DNA of 64,000 nt from Protoeuglena noctilucae. Taxonomy: Eukaryota > Chlorophyta > Pedinophyceae > Marsupiomonadales > Marsupiomonadaceae. Of the stretch, positions 38,457 through 49,000 are shown piece by piece. A program made the position numbers and the translations under genes. The notes under the pieces were generated by a model, which worked only from the letters and a program-made list of their open reading frames with translations, did no database searches and had not been told where the DNA came from. Every line of letters starts with the position of its first letter. Within the stretch, counting starts at the first letter, position 1. The stretch covers positions 868,001 through 932,000 of the forward strand of contig OY253670.1 in the NCBI GenBank assembly GCA_958009085.1, read 5' to 3'.

Positions 38457-39516
38457 GGCGGCATCGCCGTCGCCATTGGCACATGGATAGGCACGATTCA
38501 GACAGCTCTGCATCTGGTAGGGCTGTCATGCTGCCTGGCGGCCGCCTCGGCCCTCAGCGGCCCAGTGCCATGGGTCGCGGCGGAGAGGGTCGCAGAGGCG
38601 ATTGTCACGAAGTGGCCAGCGCGCGCGGCCCTTGTCCTGTTCGCAGCGTTCGCCACGTGAGCCCGCGGTGCCGTGCCACGAGCCTCGTGAGGCCCCGAAT
38701 TAGTTAGGCACCGAACGAGCACGGCGTCAACACTCTTCCGCTCTCAAACACGCAGGTGGACTTTCACGGGCGCGGTGCTAACGATGAGCATAGGCTTGCT
38801 CAAGGGGTTATGGGCAACCGAGCAGTCCCGCAACATGGACATGGAATCGGCGATGTGGGCTGCCCTGCTCGGCGGAACGAGCACAGTCGTCAGCGTGACG
38901 CTGCGCAGTCTCGCCGCTTCCATCCACGCGGCTGCACAGAGCGAGCGGTAAGGGTTGACCGCGGCGCGTAGTGCGTTGCCACGCCGCACCCTTGGACTGC
39001 GGGTGCCCTTCTGCCATGGTGGTCTCACGACCCCAGCGCCTGCCGCACCATGCAGTGAGGCCCAGGCGTTGGCCGAGAAGCTTGGGAAGGCGGAGGCGGA
39101 GCTGGTGCAGGCGAGGGAGTAGCTGCATGAGCGTAAGGAGCGGCTGGACCAAGCACGCGCGGCAGAGGCTGCGCTGGTGGAGCTGGAAAAGCAGGTGGAG
39201 GCGGCACAGAAGGAGGCCAAGACGGCGAGGGCCACCGTGGAGGCCATGCAGAGGCGAGTTTGGGCGGGGCAGCACTCTTTGCGCCCGTTTGGGCCACTTT
39301 GGGCGTGGTGGGCTCTGCGCTTGGGGTGGCGATCGTGACCGCGAGGCAGCTTGGTGGATCCGCCGCAGGCAGTCGGCGGGACTGGCGCGGGAATACGACC
39401 GCGTGTGCACGGAGATGGACAAGCTGGAGAAGAAACTTGCGAGATATGAGGGCGCGGACGGGGCGAAGGGGCTTGGCAATGGGAGTGCTAAGGACGAGGC
39501 TCGCAAGGACAAGTGA
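38457..39516 (+). CDS. BAP31-like ER membrane protein with an in-frame TAG
   Basis: Three hydrophobic segments (GIAVAIGTWIGTIQTALHLV; ARAALVLFAAFATWTFTGAV; AMWAALLGGTSTVVSVTLRS) are followed by a coiled coil ending RRQSAGLAREYDRVCTEMDK, close to the conserved MRKQSEGLTKEYDRL of BAP31. BAP31 proteins are ER cargo-sorting and quality-control factors. Exons 38457-38657 or so, 38756-38947, 39054-39253 and 39369-39516 join in phase, but the third contains an in-frame TAG at about 39121 (LVQARE-stop-LHERKERLDQ) with coding-like sequence continuing in the same frame. A recent nonsense allele, a sequencing error, a micro-intron or a pseudogene would all fit. The last intron has a GC donor. The N-terminal exon is not identified. 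Confidence 0.55.
39254..39368 (+). other. GC-AG intron in the BAP31-like gene
   Basis: The donor is GCAGAG|GCGAGT and the acceptor CCGCCGCAG. The phase-2 join gives VEAMQRQSAGLAREYDR, matching the conserved BAP31 C-terminus. No alternative GT donor gives this. Confidence 0.75.
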
Positions 39517-39791
39517 GAGCCTTGTTGTTGTCTTTTTTGTGTTATTGGGTTCTCCGGGTTGCCGGGTCCGTTCCTTGCCCCTGACATCACGCGTCAGGCT
39601 GGCGCCTAGGGCCTTGCGCAGCGCACGCTGCTGCAACAGCCTGTCCTCCACGCAGCCAGCGAGCTCTCGCTGCGAGTTTTCTGCTCCCGCGTCTTTCATA
39701 GCGACAGCTTCTATGCGCACAGCGCCGCCCTCGCAAGCATCCCGCACGCCACGCGCCCCTCGTCTGTGGTGCGCTCCACTCCCTCTCAGGG

Positions 39792-42386
39792 TCACGCCGC
39801 CACATTCTTAAACGCCTTCCACGCGTCGTTGTCGATGCGCTTGACCATCGCCTTGATCTGCTGCCCGGGGCCCAGCTCGTACATCTCCTTCTGCGGGAGG
39901 CGACCGTGGCTAGTGTACTCGACTGGGGTGGCAGCTGGTGAGACTCGACTGGTGTCACCCGTGACCCTGCCAGTCATGCATGCATCAGCTTGCCGCTACA
40001 GCCACTCGCCTTCTTCTCCTCCTGCGTCAGCGCGACGAGCGTGCGCTCCCACTGCACCGGCTCCACCAGCTGCCGCGCCAGCATAGCACGAATCACGTCC
40101 TTGCTCTCAAAAGGCCGCGCAGTCACGTTCGAGAAGACGGGGATGCGCGGCTCCCGGAACTGCGCGCGTGACGCGGTTGTAACGAGCTCCGGCTCATCTC
40201 AGCCCGCCGAGCATTGGACGCAGCTGGGGCTCAGGAGACCCGGGCAGCCCTAACCTCGACTTGCTCCAGCACCGCCGCCAGCTTCTCGCGGGCAGGCTGC
40301 ATGAGCGGGGTGTGGAAGGCGCCCGAGACTGCGAGGGGCATCGTCTTGAGGGCCCCGCGCTCGGACGCCAGCTTCTGCACCTCGTCCAGAGCCTTCTGCG
40401 CGCAGCCGATGCGACGTGCGGTCGTCATGGCCGCATCTTTCGTCAGGGTTAGGGTTATCTCCACCGCCGCAAGTGTGGATGCCAGCAAACATTGCAGCTA
40501 AACGTGCACTTTCCAGTGCGACTGAGAACCAAGTGCATGACATCTGACACTGCCCTGCGCCACTTGCCTTGTGCCCCGACACGACACGGCCCTGGGGGAA
40601 GAGCTTGTTGGCAATCTGGCACACGGTGTCGCTGCCCAGGGCGGCGCGGACCTCGGCGCAGATGGCCTCCAGCTTGGCGTCGTCGAGGCCGATCACGGAG
40701 AGCATCCCGTGGGGCTGCAGGGGCGTGGGGACGCATGCGATGGCTCATGCTTTCCAGCTGCTGCATGGGTCGCATCAAGAGACCCGCTCGAATGTCGCAT
40801 GCACGGAGCCACTTGCACACACCTGGCCCATCTTGGCGGCCTCTGCCATCGCCTCGGCACGCACTTTGACGACACGCATCGCGTCCTCGAACGACTGCGG
40901 TGAGCCAAGAGGGAGTTTAGGCTGGTCCGAAGCAGACCATTGATTTCCAAATGTACCAGAACGCGTTCCCAGCTATCTCACCATGGCGCCAGCAAACACC
41001 AGGGCCGAGTACTCTCCCAGGGACAGCCCTGCGCAGGCCGCGCACTGGTCGACGCTCTTGGGGTCCGACTGCCGCGCGACCTCGACGGCCGCCATGCCCG
41101 CGAGGAGGAGGGCCGGCTGGGCGTGGACGGTGTCGTCCAGTCGCTCCTTGGGGCCATTCTGGCAGACGTCCAGCAGGTCATACCCCAGCACGCGGTTGGC
41201 CGTCTCCACCAGGGCCTTGACGGCGGGGAGGTCCTTGGACTGCGAGAGCATGCCCACGGCCTGCGAGCCCTGACCGGGGAACAAAAAGGCAATGGGGCCG
41301 GGGGGGACCGCCGGCCGCGCCGCCGCGGGGGCCGCAACAGGCGCCGCCGGCGTGTTGGTGGAGAGGGCCAGGCGGGCCGCCCTCTTCGCCAGGCGCTTGG
41401 CACGGTTCTCCTGCTCCTCCCTGGCCCGCCGGTCGACCTCGGGGTACAGCGGGGCGTAGTCCCGCGCCCACTGCGCCACGTGCTCCTGGCCGTAGTCGTA
41501 CAGCGCCCACCAGTCCCCGATGTCCGCGTGGGGCACTCGTTTCTTGGGCACGTCCTGCGCGGAGAGCGGGAAGGTCGCTTCTCAATCTAGCATAGCCGCG
41601 TTCCCGGCGTGTCATGGTGGCACCATCACACGCGGCTCGCCTTGTACTTCTCCTCCAGCGCAGCCAGCTTCTCCCGCATGTTCTCCTGGGCGATCTGGAT
41701 CGGGGTCTTGCGCCCCGGGTTCAGGTACGGCTCGTAGTCCTCGGTCTCGACGTTGGGGTCCGCGCCACGGCTGCGTGCGTGGGTCGGGGTGGCGCGTGTG
41801 ACCCCCGGCGCTGCCTGGTGGCGCGGGAAGGGCATGGTAGGGGCGCAGCGCACCTGAGCAGGTACTCGTAGATCTCCAGGTACCCGTTGAGGTGGGAGAG
41901 ATAGGCGGCGCGATGGAGGGGCGTCATCCCCTTCTGGTCCCGCTGGTTGATCTCCGCGCCCAGGTTGAGGAGGTGGTGGACCATGTCCAGCTGGCGGTTC
42001 GTCGTCGCGAAGTGCAGCGGCGCGCCCGCCCCGTTGTCTTGCGTGATGAAGTAGGGGTCGACAGCCATCACCTTGGCCAGCATCTCGGGGTCACCCAACC
42101 GGGCGCAGCTGCGGGGAGAGTTGGGATATGAAGGCGCAAAGTCAATCTACGACACGCATAGAAACATTTCGTTGCTTGGACTCGCCCCTGCGCGACGGCA
42201 CCTGTAAAAGATGAAGGGGTGGAAGCGCGGCGTGGGCGGGTACCGCCCCATCCCCGTCATGTCGCGAGGCATCCCGTCCTGTGAGTCAGATCCTGCACAC
42301 AGATGCGAGGGCGTCGCTCGGTCACTGGTGGGGGCCGTCGAAGCGCGGTTGGCACGGGAGCTCGCGGAGAAGACCAAAAGACACAA
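39792..42386 (-). CDS. Ankyrin-repeat protein fused to malonyl-CoA:ACP transacylase
   Basis: The C-terminal half is a complete FabD-type MCAT. It has IAFLFPGQGSQAVGML, the nucleophile motif AGLSLGEYSALV, GMLSVIGLDDAKLEAIC, VSGAFHTPLM with the catalytic His, and YELGPGQQIKAMVKRID. It loads malonyl groups onto ACP for plastid fatty-acid synthesis. Upstream in the same continuous frame (40973-41551) is DIGDWWALYDYGQEHVAQWA followed by a Lys/Arg-rich helix and an Ala/Pro linker. Before it, exons encode MPRDMTGMGRYPPTPRFHPF and two or more ankyrin repeats (GAGAPLHFATTNRQLDMVHH, KGMTPLHRAAYLSHLNGY), joined by a phase-0 intron with a weak GTGTGA donor. The start at Met 42386 gives a Ser/Ala/Arg-rich plastid-like leader; Met 42517 is an alternative. 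One internal intron probably uses a GCAAGT donor near 40567. Confidence 0.82.
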
Positions 42387-43069
42387 TCAAGCCTCCACGC
42401 TTCGGGACAGCCACAACGCGCGACGCGAGACGCTGCGCCTATGACACAGCGTTTAAATAACAGCAGCTGTGCGGGAGAAGGGGTCGCTGCGGCGCCCACG
42501 CGGCGCAAGGGCCGCACCTTCGCTGCCGTGGGCCGGGACTTGTGCCTGGTGCTTGGCTGCAGCAGCAGGGCAATGGCTTAATTCGACGAGCTCTGGCGAT
42601 CCGTCGGCGACGGCAGCGCGCGGTCGGTGGATGAGAAAAGCCGAGCCAGTGAAAGGTGACACCGCCCGTATCTGCGTGGCCAAAATCCTCGTCAGGGACA
42701 GGCATGTGGTTGCAAGAATTAGCATGTGCGCGTGCCGAAGGTCGGCTATTTCGCTCTGGTTCCCTTTCAGAGACACACATTGCCAGGTCTGTTGAGCCGA
42801 GCGAAGGATTAGGGGAGCTTCTTCTGTAGATGGGCGAAGGAGCAGACAACGGCCGCGCTCGCAACGTCATCGGGCGTAACCGTCCGGCGAAGTCCCGGCT
42901 ACTGCGCCCATCCCGCTGTAGGGGCGTGATGCGCCCCGGAGACACGCATCTGGCGGCCTGCTGTCGGTGCTGAGGGACGGTGTTTACTGACTTACTTCCT
43001 TGCCGTCGTCCGGGTCCCCCCGGCGGGTTGGATGGGCGCGTAGGCCTCGGGGAACTGCGCGCGGGCGCA
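42387..43069. promoter_or_regulatory. Divergent region between ankyrin-MCAT and TOR genes
   Basis: This 683-nt stretch contains the promoters and 5' UTRs of both genes. It may include an alternative first exon for the MCAT fusion (Met 42517 on the minus strand). I see no other gene. Confidence 0.4.
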
Positions 43070-46000
43070 ATGAGCCCGACGTCTCAAGGCCCGGTGCTCG
43101 CCGTGGCGCCCTCCGTCAAGAACATGTCGGCAGTGGACGGAGGATCGTCGTACGCGGCCGTCGCGGCCCAGCCACCAGGTGCGGACGCGGCTCGGGCCCA
43201 GAGTGTGACACCTCACGTCGCAGGGCCCGTGCGCCCTCTGGTGGTTGCCAACTCGCGGTCTATGCATCGCGTACCGTCGCATCATGCGTTCAGCTTTTCC
43301 CATCGCGTGGCCGACGCGCCTGGAGACGGCGTCGCCTGCCATCGGGCCCGTGGCAGAGGCGGCCCTGACTTTTGCTGCCCGTCCCACCCTCCGCAGCGAG
43401 GACGGTCGCGCAAAGGGAGGTGTTCTTCAACGTCTTTCAGCAGCTTGCATTAGCGTGGAACCAAGAGGCGAGGGCTGTCCGCAGGCCTGCGTTGCGACCG
43501 GTGTGCGTGGGTCCTGTCCCGCGTCCCGCGTTCTGGGCTCGCCGCGCGCTCGGTATCTCTGCCAGCAAACCGCGTATACCTTTTCCTTGCGTTGCAGGAG
43601 GGCACCATCCGGCGCGTGGGCCAGTTGAGGCTGGGCCAGGTGCTCTCAGCCGAGATGCGCGACCTCTCCAGCGACTACAAGCAGGCTCTCCTGCAGTCGC
43701 TCTTCTCCCGCATCTCCCAGTGCGTGCACTCAAATGAGAACCGCCTCGTGCTGGCCGGTATCCTCGCCGTCGACGATCTGATCGACTGCGATGCATTGGG
43801 CGACAAGGCCTCCGGTGCGCCCCCGACGCATCCGGCACGCGCGCAGCTGTCCACAGCTTGCCTTCCCTTACGTGTTCACTCGATCTACTCGCAGGCACTG
43901 CGCGGATGGCGCGCCTGCTGCGGGCAGCCTTGGAGGCCCCGGTTCCCAAAGCCATCATCAAGCAAGCGGCGGCCACCCTGGGGCGCCTCGTCCACGCTGG
44001 GGGCGCCACGACCGCGGACATCGGTAAGCGCGGCCCGCACGAGCGACCTGGCGCGGTGTCTGCTTTAGGGGGGCCACTGACACGTGCGGCTCGCCCTACC
44101 TCGCCCGCAGTCGAGCAGAGCGTGCAGAAGGCAATGGAGAACCTCCGTCCCGACAAACCCGAGATGCGGCGCTACGCTGCGGCGGTCATCCTCGGGGAGA
44201 TGGCCCAGAACGCTCCCGCGGTGTTCAACGTGCACGTTCGCGCCTTCATCGAGCACGTGTGGGCGGTGCTGCGGGACCCTAAGCTCGAGTTGCGGCGCGT
44301 CGGGATGCTCGCTCTCCGGTGCGCAGCTGCGGACGAGGGCCGAGTTGTTCGCGGCGGCGGTCGCGTTCCAAGGCGCGGCCCTACCCCGTGACCAGCACGC
44401 GTGCAACGCCATCCACGTCGCGCGCCCCCGCAGGGAGTGCCTGCGCCTGGTGGAGAAGCGCGAGACGCGGTATCGAGTGCAGTGGTACTATCGCCTGTTC
44501 GAGGAGACCCAGCGGGGCCTGCAGCCGGGCGCATCTGCGGCGGCCATCCACGGGTCGCTCCTGGCCATGGGCGAGATGCTGCGGCACACGGGGGAGTTCA
44601 TGCTCGCGCGGTACCGCGAAGTGGTCTCCACGGGTGAGCGGCGCTGTTCACGCCACGCGGATGGCGTGTTGAGGGTGACGGGCAGGCGCACGCGTGTCGC
44701 TCATGGTTTGCCCCGTCGCGATGCCTGACCGCAGTGATCCGCTTCAAAGATTCGGAGGACCGGGTGGTGCGCAACCAGGTGAACGTCCTGTTGCCCAAGC
44801 TCGCCACCTTCTCGCCGGAGCGCTTCTCCCTGTCCTACCTCCCCGTCTGGTGAGACCGCCCTTGCACGAGACTGCCCACGGGAGCTCCCAGCCCGCACTC
44901 CGCAGGAACCTGGCAGCGTGAACGGTACTTGCTTTTCGAACATCGCCCGCAGCGAGCAGCACTTGATCTCGGTCCTGGACAAGGCGGACGAGCGGGAGGC
45001 GGGGTTTCAGGCTCTGGCGGCCATCGCCCTGGCGGTGCCGGGGACCAAGCACGGGCCCCGGGCGCTGTCCAAGCACCTGCCGCAGATCGCCAGTCATGTC
45101 CTCGCGGCGCTGCAGGACAAGAACAACCCCAAGGTACCCTCACCTGAGCCCTGTGCTGAAGCATTTCTCGCTGCGCTGGACGGGCCACGCAGGGTGGGCG
45201 CAAGTGCAAGTGGCTGTGCCTTGACGAGTGTCGATGCCGCCGCGCTCGCAGACGGCGCAGGAGGCCATTAAGTGCGCGGGGGCGTTTGCCGAGGCGGTGG
45301 GGTCGGCGTGGAGCACGCACGTGTCGCCGCTCCTGCCACGCATGTTCGATCCCGGGCTGACGAGCACGCTGGTGCAGAGCCTATCGCGCATCATGAAGAA
45401 CATCCCGGCCCTGACTCCGGCGATCCAGGCCGAGATGAAGAACGCCATCAGCGCGTTGCTGGCGGGGGTGCCGTTCCGAGACGCGGTCGGCACGCCCGGC
45501 AAGCCGTCCCCGGTGCCCTGGCGCCCCAGCGAGTCGACCGCGCACCTGATGCTCGCCATCACCACGCTCGGGTCCTTCAACCTCGCCTCGGAGAACATCT
45601 TCAGGTCAGCCCTCAGCGCCTACGCGCCATGGCGCCTGCTGCCCCGGATATCCTCACGTGCTGGTCATGTCATGTGCACGCGTGGTGCCGCGGAGGGTGC
45701 AGTTCATTCCATGACATGGCTCATCGCGGCTGCTGAGCCGTGAATGCGTGCTCGTCGCTCCTCGCCCCCAGTGCTGAGTGGCATCAGCTGCTGGACTTCG
45801 CCCAGAGAGTCGTGTCGACCTTCCTGCACCACCGCGTCGCGGAGATCCGGTGAGAACGAAAGGACAGCGGCAGATTGTCAGGAATTGCATTTCTGACCGA
45901 GACAGGACAATTCCCTCAGTCCTGGTGCTCTTTGTCGTCTCCTTGCGAGTGGAACCTGTCTTGGCGACCCTTCTGCAAGCGCTGCCCGCCAGCCTCGCGC

Positions 46001-49000
46001 TGCTCTCCGCCCCCGCAGCAAGGCCGCGGCCGTATCTAGCACGCGTCTGATGGACGACCACGCCTCGCGGCAGGGCGAGGTGGCCCCGGACCTGGCGACC
46101 GACAGTGGCCCGTTGTCGGCCTCCCTCAACCACCTCTTCCAGACCCGCTCCGCCCTGATCGAGCACATCGTGGGGCAGCTGGTGCACGCGGCGGTGACGG
46201 ACGAGGACTCGGCGGTGCGCGTGGCCATCCTCCGGGAGCTCAACCGCGCCCCCGCCCTCACGCCCAGCCTGGCTCAGCCCGAGGCACTGCGCTGCCTCTT
46301 CATCGCGCTCAACGACGAGTGCATCGACGTCCGCTCCCTCGCCGTCTCCATGGCCGGGCGCCTCAGCCAAGTCAACCCCGCCTACTGCCTCCCGGTGCTG
46401 CGTCGGTACCTGATGGTCACGCTCTCCGACGTGCGCAACTCCCCCGACGTCGCCAGCCAGGCCCAGTCGGCCACGCTGCTCGGCGTCCTGGTCCGCAGCG
46501 CCCCCGCGCTCTCCGCTTCCTACATTCGCGCCGTGGCCACCACTTTGGCCACGCAGCTGGCGGCGGCACTGCGGGCGGTCCAGGAGCACGCCTCCCCACC
46601 CGAGGCTCACTTGCTGATGCAGCTCCTCGTCACCGTCGGGTGGCTCGCCGAGGTCGTCAACAAGGCACTGGCGCCGTTCGCGTGGGAGCTCATCAACGTG
46701 ACGATCGAGGCGAGTCGGTGGGCCGTACGGGGGCGGTGGCATGGGTCATGTGGTTTGGCAGCTCAGACCCGGTGGCAACCTAGATGTATCTATGCGTTGT
46801 TTCTATATGGCAATGCCGTACATGGGGCCTTGCGATGGGTTTCCTAAACACACACGGGTGCCCTGCTAGTTGCCGACCCGCCGACCAGTACCAGGCGATC
46901 GGCTGACTTGCATGATACGCCCCACCCTGCCCATGTCGTTTCCGCAGGCCATGGAGGAGTCGAGCGGCCTCGTCAAGAAGCACGTGCCAGTGTCCACGCT
47001 GAGTCAGCTGGCCAAGCACTGCACGTGCGCCATGAAGCCGTACCACCGACACCCCCGCCTCATGCCACTCCTCTTGAGGCTGCTGCACGGCGGAGACCAG
47101 AGGTGAGACATGTCGTCTGAAGTGGTTCCTGAGAGATTGCGACCCAGCCTGCAGCCGCGAACAGTCCCGCTGCATGCACGGCTTAGCCCGACTTCGCGTC
47201 CACGCCAGGGCTGCCCTGCGCAGTTGCACTTGTTGTTATTATACCCTCTCGCATCTTCTCATCATGCTCCCCGCTGCCACTTGGCGGGCAGCTCAGGCAA
47301 CCCTGCCCCGTGCCATCATGCATACTGCTTTCCGCCGCCGCAGGACGCGCCAGGCCGTGATCCGGGCCCTGGGGGTCCTGGGGGCCCTGGACCCGTACAT
47401 CCACAAGCTCAACCACGCGTCCCTGTCGGGAGAGGGCAGGCTGGAGCAGGAGGGCGTGCGGGCGTTGAAGAACCGGCAGGAGATGCCCAACCGTGCCGCA
47501 CGCAGCCGAGGCCCGCCCTCGCTCATCGAGATGGCGGCCCTCAGTCAGGCGGGGGAGGGCGAGGGCATGGAGCGGCCCTTGCAGGAGGAGGTGGAGCTGA
47601 TCCCCATCACAGGTGAGCACTGCCTTTGGGGTCTTTCACTCCATGGATACCCCGGCTGGTGCTGCTGGCTGCGTCACGCCGCTCGAGCGTCCTTTCTGCT
47701 ATCAAGGCACCGCTACGCGCCCGCAGGCCTCATGACGTCGTCCCCGGACTTCTTCCCGGCGGTGGCGATCAATGCTCTGGTCCGCATTCTCATCGACCCC
47801 AGCATGACGTCCCACCGCAAGGCGGCCGTGGTGAGTGCGTGACTTGAGAACATGGCGGGTCAGGATGCGATAACACGCAACATGTGCCATACTAATCTCA
47901 TCGTGCCATCGTCGAGAACGCAAAGCGCGTGATAAGCCAGCACGTATAAGCCAGCATCTGTCAAGCTCTGTCGTGTCCCGCTGCACTGCACTGCACCTCG
48001 CATCGCCATCTCCGCCCCGCCGTCGCCCCCGCAGTCCTCCCTCATGTACATCTTCAAGGCCATGAAGATGCAGTGCGTCTCCTTCCTCCCTCGCCTCCTG
48101 CCGCTGCTCCTGCAAATCGCGCGAGGGCCCGACGCCACGCTGCGCAGGGGCCTCCTGGAGCAGCTGGCGCTGATCGTGTCAGTGGTACGCCAGCACTCGC
48201 GCAAGTACGTCGGGGTCCTCATGGGCGCCGTCGAGGAGTTCTGGGCACCCGGGTCGCCTCTCATCCCGACGCTCCTGGAGTTGGTGCTGCAACTGAGCCT
48301 CTACGCAGCCGGTGAGTCAACGTTGCCATACGCTGGTGTAATAGTACAGGATCGCCCCACTCTCTTTGTCGATTGTATCCAGAGTTCCACTGTGTAACGA
48401 ACCCAACATGCAGATAGTATGGGCGCCGCTATGCACATCGCACCACACTCGCGCCCGCTCCCAGACGACATGCCCAAGTACATCCCGATGCTGCTGCCCA
48501 AGATCTCTGGCATCTTTTCCGAGGCCAACCGCACCTCCAACTACGCCTTTGTGCTGCCCACCCTCAACGTCGTCACCTGCCTCGGTGCCGCCCTCGAGGA
48601 CTTCCTCCACATCCTGCTGCCCGCCATCGGTGAGTGCATGGCGGCACAGCTTAGCTCGACATATCTCAGCTCGATCGTTGAGCTGTGCTCCATTGTGCAT
48701 GCGATGTGCGCTTGGGCATGCGATGTGCCCTGGGCATGTGAAGCGAGCCTTCAGTTCCGCGGCCTGCTCTCCGCCCGCAGTGGACTTCGTGACGCCGTCG
48801 TCCGGGGCTCCCCAGGAGGTCCACATGGCGGCCCTGCAGACCATGTGCCGCGTGCTGCCGAGCATACGCCTCACGGGCTACCTGTCTGCCGTCGTCCACC
48901 CCCTCATCCGCGCCCTTACGGACCCCAACACTACTCCAGGCGAGCGACACGCGACTCTCTTCCAATCCATGGACATTCCCGCAACATCGCTGGCAATGGG

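Noticed and set aside
40444-40462. AGGGTTAGGGTTA, similar to telomere repeats
   Set aside because: Only two short units are present, inside or beside an MCAT exon. This is too little for an interstitial telomere tract.
43468-43600. GC donor after ALAWNQE in the TOR gene
   Set aside because: A GT donor further on (ACCG|GTGTGCG) also gives a phase-0 join, and the protein segment is not conserved enough to choose. It was left out of the core GC-AG list.
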